From a virus: DNA of 36,602 bases. Below, one piece after another: positions 30,734 through 36,602 of this stretch (position 1 is the stretch's first letter; every line of letters begins with the position of its first letter). The stretch is taken from IMG/VR virus record IMGVR_UViG_3300027969_002404, positions 1 through 36,602 of that record, one strand, 5' to 3'. The notes below the pieces were generated by a model. The model ran no database searches and was not told the origin of the DNA. It was given only the letters and a program-made list of their open reading frames with translations. The position numbers and the translations under genes were made by a program.

Positions 30734-31404
30734 TTAGTAGTTGGGACACATCAAAAGAAAAAAGTAAATATCACTTTGATGATCAATTTGCACATGATCC
30801 AAAATTTGATACAGTAATAAATTTAGGGCAAATTAAACCTTGCTGGGACGAAGAACTCAAAGAGATTATTGCCACAGCAAAACCTTCAACATGGCGTACT
30901 CGTGGCTATAAGGGTGAGGGTGTAGAAGCACCACGTGAAGATCAAATTGCCGAAGAGTATGATATGACTCGTGTAGGCATGGATCCAGAAATGACTATTA
31001 CACATTTGAACTGGAAAATACCTCCAGTGTTAAAACAAATCACAGAATTGTTTGCATTAGATGATGTAATGGAACGTATTCACGTACAAATGCCAGGAGA
31101 AGTTTGGAACCGTCACTTAGACAAGCTACAAAAATGGTGTCTGGAAGACCCGAGTAAAGTCATGCGTATTATGATTCAACTTACAGACTGGGAGCCAGGA
31201 CAGTTTTGGGAATATGGCAACTACCATCATAGTAAATGGCGTGCAGGTGAAGTGACAACATTTGAATGGGCACACGTTCCGCACAGTACGGCCAATGCTG
31301 GATTTAAGCCTAGAGTTACATTTCAGTTAACGGGTGTTAAAACAGAAAAGACTATGTCTTTTCTAAATACACTTAGCCAGTGTGAATATAATTTACTTCG
31401 CTAA
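30730..31404 (+). CDS. 2-oxoglutarate/Fe(II)-dependent oxygenase
   Basis: 224 residues. The double-stranded beta-helix facial triad is readable: H129-x-D131 in NRHLDK and H185 in VPHSTAN, with R195 in KPRVTFQLTG placed ten residues after the second His to bind 2-oxoglutarate. PGQFWEYGNYHHSKWRAGEV lies between, as in aspartyl/asparaginyl hydroxylase-like enzymes. The substrate is unknown. Such oxygenases are common in large aquatic phages. It is ATGA-linked to the P-loop gene upstream, and a TAAATA box begins inside its stop region, starting the next unit. Confidence 0.8.
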   Translation: MISSWDTSKEKSKYHFDDQFAHDPKFDTVINLGQIKPCWDEELKEIIATAKPSTWRTRGYKGEGVEAPREDQIAEEYDMTRVGMDPEMTITHLNWKIPPVLKQITELFALDDVMERIHVQMPGEVWNRHLDKLQKWCLEDPSKVMRIMIQLTDWEPGQFWEYGNYHHSKWRAGEVTTFEWAHVPHSTANAGFKPRVTFQLTGVKTEKTMSFLNTLSQCEYNLLR

Positions 31405-31478
31405 ATATCTGTAACACTCTACCTTAGGACCTTTGCGTTATAAGAGTGTAGGCGGCTGCTGCCTAAAATGTAAGTTAC
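31402..31478 (+). ncRNA. Candidate short structured RNA with its own late box
   Basis: TAAATA at 31402-31407 predicts a start near 31413, at the foot of a three-helix fold: GTAAC (31411-31415) with GTTAC (31474-31478); ACACTCT (31414-31420) with AGAGTGT (31443-31449); TAGGC (31449-31453) with GCCTA (31461-31465). TTAGG (31424-31428) can alternatively pair with CCTAA (31462-31466). No ORF fits. The family is not recognised; a 5'-UTR element of the next gene is the alternative. Confidence 0.5.
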
Positions 31479-31503
31479 GCCAGACTTCATTTAAAGTGAG
31501 CAC

Positions 31504-31514
31504 TAAATAATGCT
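31504..31514 (+). promoter_or_regulatory. Late-type box placing transcription start on the ATG
   Basis: CTAAATA at 31503-31509, five bases, then ATG at 31515, so +1 would be the A of the start codon. The only purine-rich stretch upstream, GTGAG, is too far for a good Shine-Dalgarno. Confidence 0.62.
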
Positions 31515-32363
31515 ATGAAGACAGCAATCATAGTTAATGGAATATGCCGCCAAACATTGGTATCTTCAATGTCTTGGGGCGTGTTTCCTTTTAAAGCCGA
31601 TTGGTATCTTAGTACTTGGGATTACACACAAGAAACATATTTTCCAGAAGTTGTTCCAAGCAAAAAAGAAATTGATAACATTAGACATTTATTTAAACAT
31701 ATAGAAATTAGTGACTACGAAGAATATTTTACAACTAATATAGTAAATGGTCATATTAATCCAATGTTTAGAAGTTTTAAATTGTTAGATTCTATTAGAA
31801 ATACAATTTTATCACAGAATTATGAACGTGTTATTGTATTCCGTCCCGATTTATATCTAGAAAAATTAGAACATCTTACTGACAATGATTTTGATGTTAG
31901 CAATAATACTGTTAAAATTTTAGGATTACATGCACCGCAAGACTACTATGATGTAAGAAAACAAAAATCAGATGATTTATTTTTTGTAATGCCAATTAAT
32001 ATTTTTGAAAAATATGCTGATTTAGATTTTGTAAAGAATTTAGATAGAAAATTTAAATATTCAGGCAATATACACAAATTTACGTATCATTTCTTTACTT
32101 CATTGGCAACTAAAGTAGAACCTATAACAAAAATGAAATCCATATTAGTTAGAAGAGAAGCAGAAAACTATTACATTCAACACAACAAAATAGATTTTGA
32201 TAAAATTGTAGATATTTTTATGGAAGTATACATTAATAAAGATTTAAAAGGTATAGGTAAATTCTGGAATCAATTTAATAAGATAGTAATTCAAATACCT
32301 GATACAGAAAAGATTAAAATATCACAAGAAAATGGCGGAATTTTAAAATTAAGGAAACAATGA
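31515..32363 (+). CDS. WavE-like/glycosyltransferase-like protein (282 aa)
   Basis: 282 residues. MKTAIIVNGICRQTL opens like the nucleotide-binding strand of WavE-type and related glycosyltransferase-like proteins. KADWYLSTWDYTQ, YERVIVFRPDLYLE (a DxD-like position) and SDDLFFVMP (family DxxxF) fit the fold. Asn/Ile/Lys-rich codon use is more AT-rich than in the fibre genes. Membership is by general pattern, so moderate. Together with the sulfotransferase-like and radical-SAM genes it suggests glycan or surface modification. It ends with an ATGA overlap to the next gene. Confidence 0.55.
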   Translation: MKTAIIVNGICRQTLVSSMSWGVFPFKADWYLSTWDYTQETYFPEVVPSKKEIDNIRHLFKHIEISDYEEYFTTNIVNGHINPMFRSFKLLDSIRNTILSQNYERVIVFRPDLYLEKLEHLTDNDFDVSNNTVKILGLHAPQDYYDVRKQKSDDLFFVMPINIFEKYADLDFVKNLDRKFKYSGNIHKFTYHFFTSLATKVEPITKMKSILVRREAENYYIQHNKIDFDKIVDIFMEVYINKDLKGIGKFWNQFNKIVIQIPDTEKIKISQENGGILKLRKQ

Positions 32364-32893
32364 AAACATTAATATTGGTAGCGTTACCAGAAGAATTAGA
32401 TAAAAGTTTAGTAGACTGCCCAGTAGTTTATACAGGTGTCGGCTTATCAAATGCCGCAATGCATACGACATTGGCTATCATGCAACATAGACCCAAGTTA
32501 GTTATTAACTATGGAAGTGCCGGCAGTTTAAAAGGCATCACAGGATTAAACAGCGTTACTAGTGTTTGTCAACGCGATGCTGATTGCAGTCCGCTTCGCC
32601 AAAGAGGTTACATGTTAGGTGAAAATGTGTTATACTATAACAGTAAAGAAGTAGGCGTTAGAGTAGGATCAGGCAATAACTTTGTTACAAATCCAGATTC
32701 ATGGACACTAGAGCATTGTGACTTAGTAGACATGGAACTTTGGAGTATTGCCAAAGTCTGTGAGCATGTTAAAATACCCTGGATAAGCCGCAAATGGGTC
32801 AGCGATAATGCAGACGGAGAAGCAGGTGCAACTTGGGAAGATGCGCTACTAGCAGGACAAACAGAATTCGTTAATTGGTTTAATAACCGTTAA
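32360..32893 (+). CDS. MTA/SAH nucleosidase-like (PNP/UDP phosphorylase family) protein
   Basis: 177 residues, shorter than E. coli MTAN (232). Family landmarks: the start ILVALPEEL with Glu11-Glu12, VVYTGVGLSNAAMHT (GxGxxNA), LVINYGSAGSLKG (50-59), VDMELWSIAKVCEHV with the ribose-binding Met-Glu (E126), and WVSDNAD with the catalytic-acid-type Asp149. Enzymes of this family cleave the adenine of methylthioadenosine and S-adenosylhomocysteine. The missing about 50 residues are in the middle, near the purine loop. In a genome with radical-SAM and methyltransferase genes, removing inhibitory SAM by-products is a reasonable role. Confidence 0.78.
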   Translation: MKTLILVALPEELDKSLVDCPVVYTGVGLSNAAMHTTLAIMQHRPKLVINYGSAGSLKGITGLNSVTSVCQRDADCSPLRQRGYMLGENVLYYNSKEVGVRVGSGNNFVTNPDSWTLEHCDLVDMELWSIAKVCEHVKIPWISRKWVSDNADGEAGATWEDALLAGQTEFVNWFNNR

Positions 32894-33344
32894 CACAAAA
32901 TCATATACACGGTTGTTTGATTAGCGTTGGCTAATCCCTATTGAGGTTGTACAGGTTGTGCTGTGCCGTCAGAGTCTTAGGTTGTGTACGTCAGGAACTA
33001 ACGAAAGGTTCTAAAAGATTGCGGAAATGTGAAAAAGATACAACCGCAGATATTTACAATTTCGCTGTATGGGATTGTAAAATCACCGCTGACAGTCAAA
33101 TCTTGAGTAAGGGGTACAGGTCAACCGCCTCTGTTTTAATTAAATCTCATCAATACAGTATGAAAGCAGGACTCACGAAATGTTTTTATTTTTTGCCGGT
33201 AAACGGCAAATTATGACCGAATCTACGAAATATTTAATCAGCATTAAATCACAGTCCAAAACAATAAAAAGAATAGAAAATTGTTTCGAATACGTAGTAT
33301 GAAGAAACAAATGTGCAAAGCACATAGAAAAGTGCTTGTAATAT
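32894..33344 (+). ncRNA. Gene-free stretch with many hairpins: candidate large structured RNA
   Basis: About 450 bases without a credible gene. Perfect hairpins: GATTAGC/GCTAATC (32919-32936), TTTACAAT/ATTGTAAA (33053-33081), TGCGG/CCGCA (33020-33048), TTTGCCG/CGGCAAA (33192-33210), ATGTGC/GCACAT (33311-33325), with GTGCTT (33332-33337) able to compete with the last. AGGTTGT occurs three times (32944, 32953, 32979). Strand and ends are unknown. It does not match tRNA, tmRNA or RNase P by eye. Confidence 0.45.
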
Positions 33345-33363
33345 ATGGATAGTCATGACTGGA

Positions 33364-33374
33364 TAAATAATTTT
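33364..33374 (+). promoter_or_regulatory. Late-type box deciding the start of the GNAT-like gene
   Basis: ATAAATA at 33363-33369, five bases, then ATG at 33375. An upstream in-frame ATG at 33345 would place this box inside the gene. The identical box-to-ATG spacing at 9076 and 31515 favours 33375 as a leaderless start. Confidence 0.6.
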
Positions 33375-33911
33375 ATGCTAATAGAAGAAATAATTGACGA
33401 ATATAGAGTAATGCACAGACGTTACGATCCAACTGCTCACATTGACGACGGGAATCGTAACAAGTCTAAATTCAAAAAAGTTAGTACTCCATTAACTGAT
33501 TTTGAAGTACGTTATAGAGATAGTGGCAAATATCACGATTATTTCTTATACAGTAAAGAAACAGGCAGATGTGTAGGGTTGTTTACTATTGAAGATATTA
33601 AAGGTAGATATAAAGGTGCAAAACCAGGCGTACGAGCTGTTACTCCACATATGGCATTGGCTCCTGAAGCACAACGTCAAGGCATTAGTACACTGGCGTA
33701 TACAACATTTTTACGTGGCGGACCATGGATATTTGTAACAGATGAGCATACAAGAGCTGCATCAAAATTATGGGACAGTATTGCTACGGGAGATATTATT
33801 AGTTTTTATATCGATGTTGTTACACAAGAAAAAATTGATACTCCTGGTTCTTATGGTCTCGACCTAAGAGTGTTAGGTCCTGCAGATAGATTTATTAAAA
33901 CAAATGTTTAA
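33375..33911 (+). CDS. GNAT-like acetyltransferase (178 aa)
   Basis: 178 residues from the ATG at 33375 (188 if the ATG at 33345 is used). The start begins MLIEEIIDEYRVMHRRYDPT. YFLYSKETGRCVGLFTIEDI is a GNAT beta-hairpin, and HMALAPEAQRQGISTLAYTT is the acetyl-CoA-binding strand-turn-helix (family VxPxxRGxGIGxxL), here with RQGIST. FVTDEHTRAASKLWDSIATG matches the later helix region. The acceptor is unknown. It lies between the hairpin-rich region and the nucleotidyltransferase set, in the same direction. Confidence 0.68.
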   Translation: MLIEEIIDEYRVMHRRYDPTAHIDDGNRNKSKFKKVSTPLTDFEVRYRDSGKYHDYFLYSKETGRCVGLFTIEDIKGRYKGAKPGVRAVTPHMALAPEAQRQGISTLAYTTFLRGGPWIFVTDEHTRAASKLWDSIATGDIISFYIDVVTQEKIDTPGSYGLDLRVLGPADRFIKTNV

Positions 33912-33918
33912 TTTATAA

Positions 33919-33941
33919 TAAATACTAGTTATATATTGGAG
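33919..33941 (+). promoter_or_regulatory. Late-type box and Shine-Dalgarno of the nucleotidyltransferase set
   Basis: ATAAATA at 33918-33924; the predicted start is near 33930. GGAG at 33938-33941 is five bases before the ATG at 33947, so this late gene has a normal short leader, unlike the leaderless ones. Confidence 0.6.
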
Positions 33942-33946
33942 TTAGT

Positions 33947-34690
33947 ATGATTTTAAACGAAGGCGGTAATGTATTTGCAGATGCTACGCCATTTGACCAT
34001 AAAGATGTCCCTGCTATTTTAAAAACAATTAACGGCGCCTTACAGGGTACTGGAATTACAGTTATTCCAGTTGGTAGTGCCGCTACACCCAAGCACGGAC
34101 ATCAAAGTGGCGACATGGATGTACTAGCAGATGAAGCCGCAGTTATGAATTACTTTAATGCCAAAGATGCTAAAACAGCACGTAAGGCATTAAATGATTA
34201 TATTGCTAAACAAGGTCTAGCCACAGCACAAACAGGTATCAACGTTCACGTGAATGTTCCTGTGGGTCAAGCACATCACCAAGTTGACATTATGGTAACT
34301 GCCAATGCACCGCAGATTGCTAAATTCCATACACACAATATTCCAAAAGGCAGTCCTTACAAAGGTGTAAACAAACAATTATTAATGGCCATGCTGGCCA
34401 AAGACAAGGGCTATATGTGGAGTGCTTGGCAGGGACTATTTGCCCGTGATGGCCTAGGCAAGAAAGCAGACTTTGTCACTGACGACTTGGCTAAGATAGC
34501 AGAGATACTAACTGGCAAGGCTGATCCTAATGTACTGGGTAGTGTTGAAAGTATATTGGCAGCATTACCACAACAACAGGCCGCTGACTTATTAGCCAGG
34601 GGCAAAGCAGATCCCAACTGGAAAGAAGTTAAACAAGAAAGCAGAGTCGGTACTAATGAATGGTTCCGTAATATGTTAAATCGACTATGA
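33947..34690 (+). CDS. Polymerase-beta-fold nucleotidyltransferase-like protein (247 aa)
   Basis: 247 residues. VIPVGSAATPKHGHQSGDMD (39-58) gives the Gly-Ser (43-44) and the paired metal-binding acids D56-x-D58 of the polymerase-beta nucleotidyltransferase fold. HHQVDIMVT supplies a third acid, D114. The Gly-Ser to Asp-x-Asp gap is longer than usual. The C-terminal half is helical (KQLLMAMLAKDKGYMWSAWQ). Substrate unknown. It is followed by two genes for different nucleotidyl-transfer folds with ATGA overlaps. The N-terminus MILNEGGN is of the short hydrophobic-x-E kind seen in neighbours. Confidence 0.65.
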   Translation: MILNEGGNVFADATPFDHKDVPAILKTINGALQGTGITVIPVGSAATPKHGHQSGDMDVLADEAAVMNYFNAKDAKTARKALNDYIAKQGLATAQTGINVHVNVPVGQAHHQVDIMVTANAPQIAKFHTHNIPKGSPYKGVNKQLLMAMLAKDKGYMWSAWQGLFARDGLGKKADFVTDDLAKIAEILTGKADPNVLGSVESILAALPQQQAADLLARGKADPNWKEVKQESRVGTNEWFRNMLNRL

Positions 34691-35835
34691 GATTATTAGA
34701 ACTAAAAGAATTACTAGAAGCCGTAGATCCCAAGCTGGGACGAGCATTCAATCACTTAGAAGATCTTGTATTCTTTTATGGTAGTCAAGGTACTATTGAA
34801 GCATTAGAACATTTAAAAGATATGAACACAGAACAAGGTAGTTCCAGTGTTCGTATGAAGTGGGACGGTAATCCTCAAATCTACTGGGGTCGTGAAAATG
34901 GAGTGTTTATTCCTCCACATGGACATGCTCAATGGGGCAAAGGTGTTATGCCACAAAGTGGTGAAGATGTAGCAAAATACATTATGAGCACTGGCAAGGC
35001 AGTTACTCCAGAAGAGGTTGCTAACAGACAACAGTTTGCAGATGCGTTTGCTAGTCTAGCACCATTGTTCGAACCAGGTACTCCTGAACAGTTAGATGGC
35101 AACAGCACTTACTATGTATATGCTGATGCGTTATTTCTAAGTCCACCAGAGTTAGTGGATGGCGTTTATAGTTTCCATCCTAATCCAAAAAGTGATACAA
35201 CTTATCATGTTAGAGCAGACAGCGAACTAGGACGTAGAATAGCACAGGCAGAAGTCATGGTTGTTGGCCATGCTTACTTTACTGAACATGGTGCACCGGA
35301 CAGCGCACAAATTCCTATCAAAGACTTTACAATGTTTAATGCTAATCCAAAGCTAATTGTATTAGGTCCTATATACAATGTAGCACCAGTTAAAGTTGAT
35401 ACTAGCATGATTAGTCAAGTTGAGAATCACATTAAGCAACATGCCAATCAAGTTGATACATTCTTACAAAGCGTAGCCGGAATGGCAGACTTAAAACAAA
35501 TCATTTATAACTATGTAAATCAAACAGCAAAAGCAAAACAGTTAGATAGTTTAAGCACACAGCATTTCTTTCAATGGATGACTAGTAAAGTCAGTGTGCC
35601 TAAACAAGCAAAGATCAAAGAATTAGATTCAGCACAGAACAATGTATTGGAAGAGATATTCAAAATTGTTCGTGCTATACAAATATTAAAAGACAATGTC
35701 ATTGACCAAATTGAGTCAGGACCAAAAGCAGATATCTGGGACACAAACGGCGAAGGCCGTGTGCGTTATGCAGATGGAAATAAACAATTCGGTAACGTGA
35801 AGTTTGTACCGAGAAAGCGTTGGACACCACAATGA
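34687..35835 (+). CDS. KxDG ligase-like covalent nucleotidyltransferase candidate (382 aa)
   Basis: 382 residues. SSSVRMKWDGNPQIYWGREN contains K58-W-D-G61, the motif I signature of ATP-dependent DNA/RNA ligases and capping enzymes, followed by the N-P-x-I and G-R segments expected after it. YYVYADALFLSPPELVDG sits where motif III is found, and AEVMVVGHAYF may correspond to a later strand. Motif V (K-x-K) is not obvious. I recall a family of large-phage proteins with this build annotated as DUF6267 (from memory, unverified). It is ATGA-linked on both sides to other nucleotidyltransferase-like genes. Confidence 0.6.
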   Translation: MRLLELKELLEAVDPKLGRAFNHLEDLVFFYGSQGTIEALEHLKDMNTEQGSSSVRMKWDGNPQIYWGRENGVFIPPHGHAQWGKGVMPQSGEDVAKYIMSTGKAVTPEEVANRQQFADAFASLAPLFEPGTPEQLDGNSTYYVYADALFLSPPELVDGVYSFHPNPKSDTTYHVRADSELGRRIAQAEVMVVGHAYFTEHGAPDSAQIPIKDFTMFNANPKLIVLGPIYNVAPVKVDTSMISQVENHIKQHANQVDTFLQSVAGMADLKQIIYNYVNQTAKAKQLDSLSTQHFFQWMTSKVSVPKQAKIKELDSAQNNVLEEIFKIVRAIQILKDNVIDQIESGPKADIWDTNGEGRVRYADGNKQFGNVKFVPRKRWTPQ

Positions 35836-36602
35836 AAATAAATCAAGTATTAGTAGAATCCACAGGAGCAACAGTGGCATTTGCCTTTGGCAGATTTAAT
35901 CCTGCACATCAAGGACATATTGAAGTATGGCGAGCAGTAGAACAAGCTGGCGCAAATTGGTTCATTGGAACTAATCCAAGTACACTCGGTCCTAACGATC
36001 CTTTAACATTCCAACAAAAGTCAGCATGGATGGAAGAAATATATCCTCCTATTAGTGGACATATTGTTGCTGAACAAAGCGTATTAACATTAGCGGCTTA
36101 TATCTTTAAGAAGGTGCGAAAGAATGAAAATGCCACAGTAGCTTATATCACCGATGCCGCTGACTGGGCATGGAGTGGTAAGTTGTTAAATCAATATAAT
36201 GGTGTGGAAGGAGCTCACGGTTATTATAAGTTTGCACAAATCATTCATGAGCCAAGTCCCCGTGTAAGTAGTGCCACAGCATTACGTGATGCGGCTCGTG
36301 CTGATGACAGAGTTGCGTTTTATCACGCCAGTGGTACAGATCCTAAACTAAAAGTTGCCGGACTAACATACTTTGACACAGTTAAACAAGCAGTTGAGAA
36401 ATATCCATTGCCAGTTAAACGTGTTAAGAAGGTTAAAGAGCAAGGTGTGGCGGAAGGCAATCTAAAAGAATTTGCACCAGGCAACGGAGGCGGTGAATCA
36501 GGGCGTTGGTACACAGACGACCAAATCACTGACATAGTAGGCGATGGATGGTATAACGATTTAGATGTAAGTGGTGATATACCTAAACAACAAATGATAC
36601 AA
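35832..36602 (+). CDS. Cytidylyltransferase-like (HxGH) protein, 3' end outside window
   Basis: At least 257 residues, open to the last base. VAFAFGRFNPAHQGHIEVWR holds GRFNPxHxGH with H26 and H29, the nucleotide-binding motif of the cytidylyltransferase/adenylyltransferase fold (NMN or pantetheine-phosphate types). EPSPRVSSATALRDA matches the C-terminal (I/V)SSTxIR motif. FIGTNPSTLGPNDPLTFQQK is the loop between. After about residue 200 come a basic linker (KRVKKVKEQGVAEG) and a Gly-rich extension not found in small nucleotidyltransferases, so it is probably a fusion or virion-associated version. ATGA overlap with the ligase-like gene. Confidence 0.8.
   Translation, partial: MKINQVLVESTGATVAFAFGRFNPAHQGHIEVWRAVEQAGANWFIGTNPSTLGPNDPLTFQQKSAWMEEIYPPISGHIVAEQSVLTLAAYIFKKVRKNENATVAYITDAADWAWSGKLLNQYNGVEGAHGYYKFAQIIHEPSPRVSSATALRDAARADDRVAFYHASGTDPKLKVAGLTYFDTVKQAVEKYPLPVKRVKKVKEQGVAEGNLKEFAPGNGGGESGRWYTDDQITDIVGDGWYNDLDVSGDIPKQQMIQ

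Noticed and set aside
32941-33216. A 91-codon open frame inside the gene-free stretch
   Set aside because: It starts with TTG, has no ribosome binding site, an odd Cys/Arg-rich composition unlike neighbouring proteins, and runs through perfect hairpins. An RNA explanation fits better.
32894-33344. tmRNA, RNase P RNA or group I intron
   Set aside because: No tRNA-like T-arm or -LAA tag ending, no RNase P core strings, and no recognisable P/Q/R/S intron core or interrupted gene.
1-36602. tRNA genes, CRISPR arrays, insertion sequences, integrase or att sites
   Set aside because: No cloverleaf with GGTTCRA-type T-arm, no regularly spaced repeats, and no transposase or integrase motifs were seen on either strand.

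Overview
This 36.6 kb window reads as part of a large tailed-phage genome (Caudoviricetes, T4-type/myovirus-like). The evidence is an RFC/gp44-type clamp-loader ATPase, a GroES-like co-chaperonin, PhoH, two long collagen-like fibre proteins, a 3-TM holin, a spanin pair, many short ATGA- or TAATG-overlapped genes, and a recurrent T4-late-promoter-like TAAATA box in most intergenic gaps. Capsid, portal, terminase and DNA polymerase genes are not in the window. The DNA is visibly AT-rich. A secreted TctC/Bug-type solute-binding protein and a phasin-like protein hint at a proteobacterial, perhaps betaproteobacterial, aquatic host; this is inference.

Layout. 1-6055: one tightly overlapped rightward gene string that encodes an almost complete SUF iron-sulfur assembly line: SufB (5' end outside the window), monothiol glutaredoxin (CGFS), SufC, a miniature SufD, SufS, SufE, a small unknown gene, SufT/MIP18, a repeat protein and an A-type carrier. 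Small unknown genes, a DnaE-like fragment gene and a GroES-like gene follow. 6059-7035: clamp loader from a consensus sigma70 promoter. 7075-7800: leftward phoH. 7933-14055: collagen-like fibre, two unknown late genes, a phage translation initiation factor IF-1, spanins, a ClpA-type unfoldase and an unknown gene. 14056-20725: terminator, fibre and tail proteins, holin. 20734-24836: small acidic protein, leftward radical-SAM gene, and a UvdE repair endonuclease with a divergent adenylate-forming-enzyme-like gene. 24837-26868: phasin-like gene with a heavily decorated promoter, then phage proteins starting MR[FL]xEF. 26871-32893: accessory block with a secreted NUC1 nuclease, methyltransferase, TctC-like protein, two P-loop genes, a 2OG-Fe(II) oxygenase, a short structured RNA, a WavE-like protein and an MTA/SAH-nucleosidase-like protein. 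32894-33374: about 480 nt without a credible gene, rich in hairpins (candidate large ncRNA). 33375-36602: GNAT-like protein followed by three consecutive genes for different nucleotidyl-transfer folds, the last cut by the window end.

How the genes work together. The Suf block could build Fe-S clusters for phage or host clients during infection; a radical-SAM client is present in the window. Regulation appears in two layers: sigma70 consensus promoters (TTGACA-N17-TATAAT/TATACT) and TAAATA late boxes. Several genes of both classes have the start codon exactly where transcription should begin and no Shine-Dalgarno sequence, so they look leaderless, in a genome that also carries its own IF-1. 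After the phasin gene, a terminator hairpin contains the late box of the next gene in its loop and that gene's Shine-Dalgarno in its 3' arm.

All functional names come from reading motifs by eye; no database search was possible.
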